Below are positions 42,724 to 50,463 of a DNA stretch of 64,000 nucleotides, piece after piece. The notes under the pieces are model-generated. The model had not been told where the DNA came from. It saw nothing but the letters and a program-made list of their open reading frames with translations, and did no database searches. Source of the stretch: UBA1756 sp045222555 (lineage in GTDB: Bacteria; Bacteroidota; Bacteroidia; Bacteroidales; WCHB1-69); assembly GCA_045222555.1 (NCBI GenBank), contig JBGUYY010000117.1, forward strand, positions 8,681-72,680. The letters are read 5' to 3'. Position numbers and translations under genes: made by a program. Positions within the stretch are counted from its first letter, which is position 1, and each line of letters starts with the position of its first letter.

Positions 42724-43533
42724 ATGAAAAGAATTGCTTTAATACTCACCCTTTGTGCCATTGTTTGCAGTGGATGTTGGAAAGACACCATAACATGGAG
42801 TAAGAGCGAGCAGATTTTGAATTCATGGGAATATTCCACAAAAGGCATTCTGGAGGAAACCGTGAATGTGGCATTCCTTAGCAATGCTTGGATTAACGGC
42901 AACGACAGTGTGCGCAGAGTTATTGAGGACAATTATTTCCCCACCTCACGTATCCGTCATGAAGGCGGTAACGACTACGGAATCTACAACGGCACGCAAT
43001 TGGTTATGCTCATCAATACGGGTGGAAAAACCATTGATGCCGCTGATGCCGACTGGTTAGTTACTCGGTATGAATATTATCAGACTTTCTTTGATGTACG
43101 TCCCGAATTCTTCTCTTCCCAGGGACATACGCGTCTCAACATTCGCAGTTTGGGTAACAACGAATGGTCGGTAGCCTTGGATAGCCTCACCTGCTTAGGC
43201 AGCACTTCCTATCTGACCCTTTCCGTGCCAGGGGATGAAGTGCCTGTAAGTCTCTTTTCAAAACCCTTTACACTATCTGGTGGAGGTACGCTCGTTTTTT
43301 CCGGCAGCGCCTTCAATAATGGGAACTTTGTACAAAGTCCCGTAACCATGCTTTACACCCTTTCTACTCCCATGCAGCAGAAGGTTGGTAATGTCAACAC
43401 TTTCGATAATGGTGTCGTGGATATAGTTGTTTCGAAAGCGGGTGAAGAAGATCGTGTGTTACACGCTGAATTACAGAATGGGAATTGGAACATACTGTAT
43501 CAAGGTACGGAAACAATGATTATTGAACATTAA
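42724..43533 (+). CDS. Predicted lipoprotein of unknown function
   Basis: A 269-residue protein with a lipoprotein signal peptide: hydrophobic residues 4-15 and the lipobox around Cys18 (VCSGC). The rest has no domain that I recognise; it is rich in beta-strand-like stretches (NEWSVALDSLTCLGSTSYLTLSV, SGGGTLVFSGSAFNNG). It starts 21 bases after the outer-membrane barrel gene and is followed by a hairpin at 43562-43591. Its location suggests a surface or periplasmic partner of the barrel protein; this is inference. Confidence 0.72.
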   Translation: MKRIALILTLCAIVCSGCWKDTITWSKSEQILNSWEYSTKGILEETVNVAFLSNAWINGNDSVRRVIEDNYFPTSRIRHEGGNDYGIYNGTQLVMLINTGGKTIDAADADWLVTRYEYYQTFFDVRPEFFSSQGHTRLNIRSLGNNEWSVALDSLTCLGSTSYLTLSVPGDEVPVSLFSKPFTLSGGGTLVFSGSAFNNGNFVQSPVTMLYTLSTPMQQKVGNVNTFDNGVVDIVVSKAGEEDRVLHAELQNGNWNILYQGTETMIIEH

Positions 43534-43561
43534 CGAAAGGTCTTGTTTCTAAAATTTTGAT

Positions 43562-43591
43562 GTTCTCCATCCCTGCTTGGGGAGGGAGAAC
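43562..43591. repeat. Hairpin between the lipoprotein and ATPase genes
   Basis: A 12-bp stem with one mismatch (GTTCTCCATCCC with GGGAGGGAGAAC), 6-base loop. There is no T run after it on the plus strand, so it is not a clear terminator; it may be an element of a dispersed intergenic repeat. Confidence 0.5.
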
Positions 43592-43691
43592 ATTTGACCT
43601 CATCCTTGCCATCAACCACGACAAGGACGCCCCCATCTTTTACTGGACTATTTGGGTGGATTTCAATAAAAATTAGAAAATTTTTCACAAA

Positions 43692-43724
43692 TTTGATTTT
43701 ATTGAAATAATTGTTGTATTTTTG
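43692..43724 (+). promoter_or_regulatory. Bacteroidetes promoter for the DUF4143 ATPase gene
   Basis: TTTG at 43692-43695 is separated by 21 bases from TATTTTTG at 43717-43724. The -7 box overlaps a potential TTG start at 43722, which supports the ATG at 43764 instead. Confidence 0.75.
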
Positions 43725-43763
43725 CATCGATTTCAAAAAATAAAAAATTTTCGATTTTTGAAA

Positions 43764-44972
43764 ATGAAAGTAATTGAACGTATTGATTATCAGAACTATC
43801 TTTGGGACATAAAAGACACTCCAGATATTAAAGTTATTACGGGTATTCGTCGCGCGGGCAAATCGGAGATAATGAAATCGTTTGTGAACCGTTTGAAAAC
43901 GAATGATACGAGTGCCAATGTGGTCTATGCCGACCTTTCCGTACTGGAAAACGAAGCGTTGCTGGAGTATCACCAGCTTTACGAATGGGCGAAAGCACGG
44001 CACAAGGCTGGGATGAAGAACTATCTGCTTATTGACGAAGTGCAACTTTGTGAACATTTTGAGTTGTCAATCAATAGTTTGCATAGTGTGGGATTGTATG
44101 ACATTTACTTGACAGGTTCCAATGCCTTTATGCTGAGCTCTGATTTGGCAACGCTCTTCACCGGACGACACATTGAAATCCATGTGCTGCCTTTTTCATT
44201 TAAGGAATTCTGTGCTTACTATGATACGGACAATGATTTGCAGATGTTGTTTGACCGATATGTTGTGGAGGGCGGATTGTCGGGAAGTTATGTTTATGAC
44301 AAGGAACGCGACAGAAGGAATTATGTAAAAAATGTGTATCACACCATTTTACGACGGGATTTGACGGAAAAATATAATCTGCCAGATTCAAAAATGCTGG
44401 AGCAGGTGACCGAATATATGATGGATAACATCAGCAATACCACCTCGCCCAACAATGTAAGCAATTGCTTGACGGCCAATGGCACCATTACCAACCATGC
44501 TACAATAGGTTCGTATTTGAAATATCTGTCCGATGCTTTTGTGCTGTATAAAGTGCCACGGTATGATATACAAGGGAAAAAATATTTGCAGTCATTAGAC
44601 AAATACTATCTTGCGGACAGTGGAATCCGTTTTGCCGTATTGGGAAAGCGAAACATGGACTATGGTCGGGTGTATGAAAACATCGTGGCATTGGAATTGC
44701 TTCGCCGCGGGTACAACATTTATGTTGGCAAACTATACCAAAAGGAGATTGATTTTGTGGCTATGCGGGAAAACGAGAAAATATACATCCAAGTAAGTGA
44801 TGATATCAGCAATCCTGGAACTTTTCAGCGGGAAACGGACCCATTATTAAAAATCCGGGATGCCTATCCGAAAGTTCTAATCGCAAGGACAAAACACGAT
44901 TTGTATGATTATCAGGGTATTAAGATTTACGATGTGGCACATTGGTTGAAAGAGAGTGACATGGTTTCATAG
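43764..44972 (+). CDS. AAA-family ATPase with DUF4143 domain
   Basis: A 402-residue protein of the widespread ATP-binding family with a C-terminal DUF4143. Walker A GIRRAGKS is at residues 27-34 and Walker B YLLIDE at 87-92. The segment YLTGSNAFMLSSDLATLFTGRHIEIHVLPFSFKEF follows. DUF4143 covers about 190-400, with AVLGKRNMDYGRVYENIVALELLRRGYNIYVGK and KEIDFVAMREN, a nuclease-like fold remnant. Function of the family is not established; it is often carried in many copies by Bacteroidetes. The start at 43764 is set by the promoter. It stands alone between unrelated genes. Confidence 0.88.
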   Translation: MKVIERIDYQNYLWDIKDTPDIKVITGIRRAGKSEIMKSFVNRLKTNDTSANVVYADLSVLENEALLEYHQLYEWAKARHKAGMKNYLLIDEVQLCEHFELSINSLHSVGLYDIYLTGSNAFMLSSDLATLFTGRHIEIHVLPFSFKEFCAYYDTDNDLQMLFDRYVVEGGLSGSYVYDKERDRRNYVKNVYHTILRRDLTEKYNLPDSKMLEQVTEYMMDNISNTTSPNNVSNCLTANGTITNHATIGSYLKYLSDAFVLYKVPRYDIQGKKYLQSLDKYYLADSGIRFAVLGKRNMDYGRVYENIVALELLRRGYNIYVGKLYQKEIDFVAMRENEKIYIQVSDDISNPGTFQRETDPLLKIRDAYPKVLIARTKHDLYDYQGIKIYDVAHWLKESDMVS

Positions 44973-45022
44973 AACCTGAATGTTACCCCTCCTCCATCAA
45001 TTGCTCCTTTCCCGCACCAGAA

Positions 45023-45062
45023 CAATGTACAATTGGTTCCACTGCATATTAATTGTACATTG
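45023..45062. repeat. Inverted repeat of the AATTGTACATTG type
   Basis: CAATGTACAATT (45023-45034) and AATTGTACATTG (45051-45062) form a 12-bp perfect stem with a 16-base loop. It lies between the DUF4143 gene and the convergent esterase gene. A closely related segment occurs inside the esterase coding sequence at 45255-45293. Confidence 0.7.
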
Positions 45063-45079
45063 TAAATTGTTCATTATTT

Positions 45080-46960
45080 TTACTCCCTCACCACCTTCCG
45101 TACCGCCACCACATTCCCGTTGTTCACCCATTGGATGAGGTAAACACCGGCGGGGTAATGCGACAGGTCAATCTGTAGAGACGCGCCATGGCACGTCTCT
45201 ACGGTATGTAACAACCGTCCGTACACATCAAACACCCGCAATTCCGTATCCTCCCATTGTTCATTGTACATCGAACATTGTACATTGACCATTCCCGTGG
45301 TGGGGTTCGGATAGAGGGTGAGGAGGCCGTCATTCCAATCTTCCACCGCCTCATCTATACCGAAGAAACAATTTGTAGTATCTGAACACCCATTCAAGGT
45401 AATGATACAAGCATAATAGGTGTCAAACATTGGCAGGAATAACCCCGCATTGGTTTCTCCCTCAATGGGTTCATAGTTCTCACAATACACCCATTGGTAT
45501 TCTGCAGCTGGATCTGCGAGTCCAATTTCCCAATAGCCATCGGTATCCCATAGAGCATAATGAATCGTAGTCACGGTTAGGTGCAGTGTAACCACCGAGT
45601 CGCACCCGTACTGAGTTGAAAATTGAAAATTGAAATCTGAAAGGTTGGGGGTGCCGACTTCGAAGGTGGTGTCGATGTCGCCGTTCACGTAGTGATATGG
45701 GAGTTCGTTTTCGCAAAGGGTGAGTTCGACAGTATCGTTCAGCGCGGAAGAGTCGCAGAGGGTGGTGAAACAGATTTCATCGCTGTAGGCCGTGCCCACC
45801 TCGTTGGTAGCGTAGGTGCGGGCGTAGTAGGTGGTGTTGGGCGTGATGTCGATGATGATGCTGGTGAAGGCACCCATGCCGAGAGAGTCGGTGGTGTGCG
45901 AGCTGGCGATGGTTGGGTGCGGGGTGCTGCTCCAACAAACGCCGCGGGCGGTCACTTCCGCGCTGCCTTCGGCCGTAACCTCTCCGCTGAAAGTGGCAGT
46001 GGTGACGGCAATGTCGGTGGCTATGGTGCTGACGGTAGGAACATTGCCTAAGCAGGAGGCGAAGAAGTTGTAGATTTCATCGGTGAAATCCACATCCCGA
46101 TACGGACCGTGGCACCACTCGTGCTCGCCACCATTCACCTTAATCAGCACCGTCTTCGTGCCGAAGGTGCCTTCGCCGTAGTAGAATTTCTCGAACAGCC
46201 GGCCGTCGTCGCAGATGTCGGGGAAGATGGTGTGGACGGCGGTGTCGGAGCACTGGTTGTAGCGGCGCCAGAACGCGATGGTGGAATCCACGCCGAGTCC
46301 GACATTCACATTGACGATGTACTGGAAACTTCCGCTGTCGTAGGTCACGATGCTGTCGGCGGTGCCGTGGAGGTGCATCACGCTCACGTGGCCGACGGGC
46401 GTGTAGGAGGTGATCTCGTTGCCGATGGTGCCGCAAACGGGCGCGATGGCCTTGATGCGGTCGCCATGCTCAATCGCCATCCGGTGCGACATGAAGCCGC
46501 CCATCGAAACACCCGTACAGAACACATTGCTCTGGTCGATGTTGTAATGGGCGATGAGGCTGTCCAAGATGGCCATCATCAGGCCGGTGTCGTCCCGTCC
46601 TTCGCTGGCCACAATCGTATCCCCGTCCACCACGGCGCTCACGCCAGAGTGCCAAGCGTTCATTATGAGAGTCGTGTCCATCGCGGTGAAGGTGTCGGGC
46701 AACGCCTGCGGGGTGATGGTGATCCATCCCTGTTCGGCGGCGATGCGGTTGAAGTCGGCGTTGTACAAAACCTCGTACATGTTACCGCCCAGTCCGTGAA
46801 AGATAAAGACCACTGGTGTCGGCGTGCTGGCATCGTAGGTTTCCGGCACGTATTCCAGATACTGGCGGGTGGTATCCTCCCAGCTGATAGTCTTGAGGGT
46901 TTGGGCAAAACAGGAGAGGCCAATGCCTATGGCTATCAAAAATGCGATGGATTTTTTCAT
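45080..46960 (-). CDS. Secreted PHB depolymerase/LpqC-type esterase with FN3 and T9SS domains
   Basis: A 626-residue exported hydrolase. Signal peptide at 1-20 (AIGIGLSCFAQ). The alpha/beta-hydrolase domain covers about 22-300: oxyanion region VFIFHGLGGN, nucleophile Ser152 in GVSMGG, acid in LHGTADSIVTYD (near 205) and His in GGEHEWCHG (near 277). Next come an FN3-like domain (about 310-400, ATFSGEVTAEGSAEVTARGVCW), one CENELPY...GCDS module shared with the giant repeat protein (about 410-465), a short linker, and a type A T9SS domain (LTLYPNPTTGMVNV, RVFDVYGRLLHTV). Three dispersed DNA repeats are read through in frame in the 3' third of the gene. Substrate is likely an ester in polysaccharide or polymer, unproven. 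Confidence 0.88.
   Translation of the reverse strand: MKKSIAFLIAIGIGLSCFAQTLKTISWEDTTRQYLEYVPETYDASTPTPVVFIFHGLGGNMYEVLYNADFNRIAAEQGWITITPQALPDTFTAMDTTLIMNAWHSGVSAVVDGDTIVASEGRDDTGLMMAILDSLIAHYNIDQSNVFCTGVSMGGFMSHRMAIEHGDRIKAIAPVCGTIGNEITSYTPVGHVSVMHLHGTADSIVTYDSGSFQYIVNVNVGLGVDSTIAFWRRYNQCSDTAVHTIFPDICDDGRLFEKFYYGEGTFGTKTVLIKVNGGEHEWCHGPYRDVDFTDEIYNFFASCLGNVPTVSTIATDIAVTTATFSGEVTAEGSAEVTARGVCWSSTPHPTIASSHTTDSLGMGAFTSIIIDITPNTTYYARTYATNEVGTAYSDEICFTTLCDSSALNDTVELTLCENELPYHYVNGDIDTTFEVGTPNLSDFNFQFSTQYGCDSVVTLHLTVTTIHYALWDTDGYWEIGLADPAAEYQWVYCENYEPIEGETNAGLFLPMFDTYYACIITLNGCSDTTNCFFGIDEAVEDWNDGLLTLYPNPTTGMVNVQCSMYNEQWEDTELRVFDVYGRLLHTVETCHGASLQIDLSHYPAGVYLIQWVNNGNVVAVRKVVRE
45175..45202. repeat. 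28-bp palindrome (GTAGAGACG arm) inside the esterase gene
   Basis: Outer arms GTAGAGACG and CGTCTCTAC flank the core cGCCATGGCa. It is translated in frame as part of the sorting domain (about TVETCHGASLQ). The arm sequence and the single c/a mismatch at the arm-core junction are identical to the copy at 52646-52673. Confidence 0.85.
45255..45293. repeat. TGTACATTG-type repeat inside the esterase gene
   Basis: CATTGTTCATTGTACATC and GAACATTGTACATTGACC are imperfect copies of the motif seen in the intergenic repeat at 45023-45062. In frame it encodes VNVQCSMYNEQWED of the sorting domain. Confidence 0.7.
45613..45644. repeat. TTGAAAATTGAAAAT-type repeat inside the esterase gene
   Basis: A run of GAAAATTGAAAATTGAAA units, read in frame as SDFNFQFSTQYG just before the GCDS motif. 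A similar run lies in the intergenic space at 49530-49586. Confidence 0.65.
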
Positions 46961-46961
46961 T

Positions 46962-46993
46962 GTTGATGCGTTGATTCGTTGATGCGTTGAATA
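46962..46993. repeat. Two 16-bp tandem repeats before the esterase gene
   Basis: GTTGATGCGTTGATTC (46962-46977) is followed directly by GTTGATGCGTTGAATA (46978-46993), in the leader just upstream of the esterase ATG. Confidence 0.75.
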
Positions 46994-47004
46994 AACAGGT
47001 GCGG

Positions 47005-47012
47005 CAAAGATA
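47005..47012 (-). promoter_or_regulatory. Bacteroidetes -7 box for the esterase gene
   Basis: CAAAGATA reads TATCTTTG on the minus strand, 44 bases upstream of the ATG at 46960; a TTG lies 18 bases further upstream. The tandem repeats lie between the box and the ATG. Confidence 0.6.
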
Positions 47013-47071
47013 CAACTTTTTTTGTGGTTACAATCGAAATTTTAGGGTGTGAAAATTATGAGATTTTTTTG

Positions 47072-47079
47072 TATTTTTG
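47072..47079 (+). promoter_or_regulatory. Bacteroidetes -7 box for the TPP riboswitch transcript
   Basis: TATTTTTG ends 12 bases before the first conserved base of the TPP aptamer, so the transcript would begin with the riboswitch. The -33 element is weak. Confidence 0.6.
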
Positions 47080-47090
47080 CCGCCGCAAAA

Positions 47091-47186
47091 GAAAGGGGTG
47101 CCGCAAGGCTGAGATCACACCCAATGAACCTGATTCGGGTAATGCCGACGTAGGGAGAATTAGCGCGATTTTCGTTTCCCCCTTTC
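47091..47186 (+). promoter_or_regulatory. TPP riboswitch (thi box) with possible anti-aptamer segment
   Basis: The leader contains the conserved TPP aptamer pieces in order: GGGGTGCC (47095-47102), CTGAGAT (47109-47115), ACACCC pairing back to GGGGTG, GAACCTGAT (47126-47134), GGGTAATGCC (47137-47146) and CGTAGGGA (47149-47156). It ends before the receptor gene. The segment CCCCTTTC (47179-47186) is a perfect complement of GAAAGGGG (47091-47098), which could compete with the first helices. TPP binding normally reduces expression of the downstream gene. Confidence 0.95.
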
Positions 47187-47222
47187 AATATTTATTTATT
47201 AACCAAAATAATATTGAGAAGG

Positions 47223-49526
47223 ATGAAAAAAATGAATTTGAAAAGCAAGACACTGATTTTGATGTCTTTATTGATGCTGACGGGCCTCCGGCTCTTCGCA
47301 CAAGAAACACCTGCCGACACCACGCCTACGGTGCTGCCGGGTGTGCAGATTATGTGGTGGGTGCAGCCCGAACAAAAGGAGGCCGCCTTTTCCGTCTCCT
47401 CCATCAACAAGGAAGAGATTCAAACCCATCTCGGCAACGGTAGCGTCAACAACATCTTCGACCGTATTCCGTCGATGATCACCACCTCCGATGCCGGTAC
47501 CGGTATCGGCTACAGCTACATGCGCATCCGTGGCATCGACCAGACCCGTATTAATGTGACTATCAACGGGGTGGCGCTGAACGACGCGGAGTCGCAGGGC
47601 TCGTGGTTTGTCAATCTGCCCGACTTCGGCTCGAAGGTGCAGCAACTCAACGTGCAGCGCGGGGCGGGAACCTCCAACAACGGAGCTTCGGCTTTCGGAG
47701 CCAGCATGAACTTCTGGACGGTCTCGCCATCGCTACGGCCCTACGCGGAGCTCAGCAGCTCGGCGGGCTCGTTCTACACCTTCCGCAATGCCATCAGCGC
47801 CGGAACGGGACTCATCAAAAACCGCTTCTCTGCCAGCGTCTCCTACTCCAACGTGATGAGCCGCGGCTACATTGAGAACTCCTCTGCCATGCTCCATTCC
47901 CTCTATTTCACTTCAGAATATCGTCTTCTGAATGAAAAGAAAAATAAAGACTATGGCCGCCTCCAGTTCAACCTGCTGTATGGCAACGAGAAAACGGGTC
48001 TCGCCTGGAACGGTGTTCCGTCGGAGATGCTGGAAGTCAACCGCCGCTACAACAGCTGCGGACTCTATACCGATGAAAATGGCAACGTCAAACATTACGA
48101 CAATGAGACCGACAACTACCAGCAGACGCATTCACAGCTTCATTATACGCTCGGAAGGCGCATAGGACGCAATACCATCAATTTCAATGCCACCCTTCAT
48201 CTTACCCGTGGTTTGGGTTATTATGAGGAGTATAAGGAGGATTTGTACAACTCCAGCTTCAATCTTCCCTACCTTATGCTTGATACCTTGGGCGAGGAGA
48301 GTACCAACGATTTTATCACCCGGAAATATCTAAACAACTACTTCTATGGTGGAGTGTTTAACCTGATGCATACCATTGAGGGAAGTAAAAGTGAAACAAA
48401 AGCCCACACGTACAACTGGCAGTTGGGTGGCGCTATCAACCGCTATAATGGTAGAGAGTATGGTACTTTGGAGTGGGCATTATACAACATGGGCACTGAA
48501 AAAGGTTGGAAATGGTATGAGGGCCTCGGCGACAAACGCCAGTATAATATTTATGGGAAATTCATCTATCAGTTGGGGCACAAAAAGGGTGATTTGAACG
48601 GTAATTTGGACGCTTATGCCGACTTGCAGGTGCGCTGCATCGACTACCGGATCAATGGCTTGAACTCCAGTCTGAAGGATGTGGCCCAGAACCACCTTTG
48701 GGCTTTTGTTAACCCCAAAGTGGGCGTCAATTATTCTTGGTGGAAGGGTAGTGGTTGGAAGCACGATGTGTACTTCTCCTTCTCTACCGCCAACCGCGAG
48801 CCCACCCGCGCCGATCTGACCGATGCCGACGAGGGACAGCGTCCCACCCCTGAAACCCTGTACGATTTTGAGCTGGGCTATATGTTAGAAGGTCAGAAAT
48901 ACAACTTCTCGGTCAATGGCTATTTCATGTATTATGTCAACCAGCTGGTGCTGACCGGGGAAATCAATGATGTGGGTGCAGCCATCATGACCAATGCCGA
49001 CCGCAGCTACCGTACGGGTATTGAGTTGGTTTCAGCCTATCAGCCCCTGCGCTGGTTCCGTTGGGAAATCAACGGTACTTTCTCGCTGAACAAGATTCTG
49101 GACTATACCGAATACGTGGATGATTGGGATAATGGCGGACAGATTGTCAACCATTTGGGCACTACCAACATCTCCTTCTCGCCCAGCATCGTGGCCAACA
49201 ACGAGTTCGTGTTCACGCCGGTGAAGAATTTCGACATCTCTTTCATCACCAAATTCGTCAGCCGCCAGTACATCGACAACTCCAGCCGCAAGGAGTACTC
49301 CATCGATCCTTACTGTGTGAACAACCTGCAGCTGAGCTACACCATCAACACGCGGCCGATTCCTGAAATCGGACTCTTCTTCCAGGTCAACAACATCTTC
49401 AACGCTAAGTATGAGAGCAATGCATGGCTGTACCGCTACTATTACGGTGGGGTGGAGCAGCGCATGGACGGCTACTACCCGCAGGCCGGCATCAACTTCA
49501 TGGGCGGCGTAAAACTGAAATGGTAA
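47223..49526 (+). CDS. TonB-dependent receptor, probable thiamine (TPP) transporter
   Basis: A 767-residue outer-membrane receptor. Signal peptide at 1-26 (LMLTGLRLFAQE). The plug domain covers about 40-160 (INKEEIQTHLGNGSVNNIFDRIP and MRIRGIDQTRINVTINGVALND), followed by the barrel to a C-terminus of LKW-type aromatic residues. No carboxypeptidase-like N-terminal domain is present, so it is not a SusC-type protein. The TPP riboswitch immediately upstream ties it to thiamine, as known for outer-membrane thiamine transporters of Bacteroides. The start at 47223 is chosen; 47232 is also plausible (the GAGAAGG just before may serve as a ribosome site for it). The gene is monocistronic and ends at a bidirectional terminator. 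Confidence 0.9.
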   Translation: MKKMNLKSKTLILMSLLMLTGLRLFAQETPADTTPTVLPGVQIMWWVQPEQKEAAFSVSSINKEEIQTHLGNGSVNNIFDRIPSMITTSDAGTGIGYSYMRIRGIDQTRINVTINGVALNDAESQGSWFVNLPDFGSKVQQLNVQRGAGTSNNGASAFGASMNFWTVSPSLRPYAELSSSAGSFYTFRNAISAGTGLIKNRFSASVSYSNVMSRGYIENSSAMLHSLYFTSEYRLLNEKKNKDYGRLQFNLLYGNEKTGLAWNGVPSEMLEVNRRYNSCGLYTDENGNVKHYDNETDNYQQTHSQLHYTLGRRIGRNTINFNATLHLTRGLGYYEEYKEDLYNSSFNLPYLMLDTLGEESTNDFITRKYLNNYFYGGVFNLMHTIEGSKSETKAHTYNWQLGGAINRYNGREYGTLEWALYNMGTEKGWKWYEGLGDKRQYNIYGKFIYQLGHKKGDLNGNLDAYADLQVRCIDYRINGLNSSLKDVAQNHLWAFVNPKVGVNYSWWKGSGWKHDVYFSFSTANREPTRADLTDADEGQRPTPETLYDFELGYMLEGQKYNFSVNGYFMYYVNQLVLTGEINDVGAAIMTNADRSYRTGIELVSAYQPLRWFRWEINGTFSLNKILDYTEYVDDWDNGGQIVNHLGTTNISFSPSIVANNEFVFTPVKNFDISFITKFVSRQYIDNSSRKEYSIDPYCVNNLQLSYTINTRPIPEIGLFFQVNNIFNAKYESNAWLYRYYYGGVEQRMDGYYPQAGINFMGGVKLKW

Positions 49527-49529
49527 GGG

Positions 49530-49586
49530 AAGTTGAGAACTGAAAATGGAAAACTGAGAATGGAAAATTGAAAATGAGAAATTGAG
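49530..49586. repeat. GAAAATGGAAAATTGAAAAT-type intergenic run
   Basis: A degenerate run of TTGAGAACTGAAAATGG-like units directly after the receptor gene. It is of the same type as the segment inside the esterase gene at 45613-45644 and the purine-rich run at 39489. Confidence 0.6.
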
Positions 49587-49610
49587 GGGATTTCCAAATA
49601 GTTGAAAACA

Positions 49611-49640
49611 AAAAAGGCACTCTGTTCAGAGTGCCTTTTT
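49611..49640. terminator. Bidirectional intrinsic terminator
   Basis: A perfect 14-bp stem (AAAAAGGCACTCTG with CAGAGTGCCTTTTT) with a 2-base gap loop, flanked by T and A runs, between the convergent receptor gene and the SIMPL-domain gene. Confidence 0.93.
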
Positions 49641-49657
49641 TATGCTCAGGAGAATGA

Positions 49658-50395
49658 TTATTTCACGTAGTAGGTCAAACGCATGGTGCTCCTGACGCGT
49701 TTGCTCTTTGACCAGGTGTTGTAAGCACCGCCCCATGAGTAGTCCTCGTCGTTGGAGTTGGGGGAGGTGATTTGGAACACGCCCATGTTGCTGGTCTTCA
49801 GGCCTGCCAGTTTGCCGCCGGCGGCTTTCACGATCGTTTCAGCACGGTTCTTGGCATCCTTGGTGGCATCTTCCAGCATCTTGATTTTCAGGTCGGCCAG
49901 TTTGGTATAGTAGTAGCTCGGGTCATAGATGTTGATGTTGATGTCTTCGTTCATCAGTTCAGCGAGGTTCAGCTTTTCGAGCGTGGCAATGTCCTTGCTC
50001 TCAATGCGCACCTCTTGGGAGAAGCGATAACCCTTGAATTCATAATAACTGCGTTGTGCGACACGGTCGTACACATATTCTTCTTCGCGATCGGTAGAAA
50101 CGGTCTTGAACTCCACATCCTTCAAGTTGATACCATTGGAAGTCAGGAAGTTCTTCACGATTTCAGATTCCTTTTTGATGTCAGCGTAACCTTCTTTCAT
50201 ATCTTTATTGATAATGGAGAAGGAGAAACTCTGGACCATCAAGTCAGACTCAAAGTCTTTTTCGGCGAGGCCGACGACGGAAATGGTACGGACAGGGGCT
50301 TTCGCTTTGAAGAAGGAGAGACCCAGTGCAAGGGCTCCGCCTACGAAGCAGAGGCCAACGATGCACGCGACGATGATTTTACTGGTGTTTGACAT
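49658..50395 (-). CDS. SIMPL domain-containing protein (DUF541)
   Basis: A 245-residue protein with one N-terminal membrane segment (7-27, IIVACIVGLCFVGGALALGLSFF) and a SIMPL/YggE-like periplasmic domain at about 35-245: RTISVVGLAEKDFESDLMVQSFSF, the helix EGYADIKKESEIVKNFLTSNGI, and KDAKNRAETIVKAAGGKLAGLKTSNMGVFQI, which correspond to the BP26/OMP28 family fold. Length and layout match Bacteroidetes homologues. The role is unknown; the E. coli relative YggE is linked to oxidative stress. It is convergent with the receptor gene and has its own transcript. Confidence 0.88.
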   Translation of the reverse strand: MSNTSKIIVACIVGLCFVGGALALGLSFFKAKAPVRTISVVGLAEKDFESDLMVQSFSFSIINKDMKEGYADIKKESEIVKNFLTSNGINLKDVEFKTVSTDREEEYVYDRVAQRSYYEFKGYRFSQEVRIESKDIATLEKLNLAELMNEDININIYDPSYYYTKLADLKIKMLEDATKDAKNRAETIVKAAGGKLAGLKTSNMGVFQITSPNSNDEDYSWGGAYNTWSKSKRVRSTMRLTYYVK

Positions 50396-50463
50396 GGTTG
50401 AAAAATTTTAATTGTTATGGGAAAAACGCGAGTTTTATATTTAAAATTGTGTGGGTAAAAAAA

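Noticed and set aside
43530..44057. A 175-residue minus-strand frame spanning the hairpin at 43562 and the ATPase start
   Set aside because: It is antisense to the ATPase and includes the promoter and hairpin; no motif supports it.
47024..47443. A 139-residue plus-strand frame running through the TPP riboswitch
   Set aside because: It reads through the aptamer and the start of the receptor gene in another frame; the RNA structure explains the sequence.
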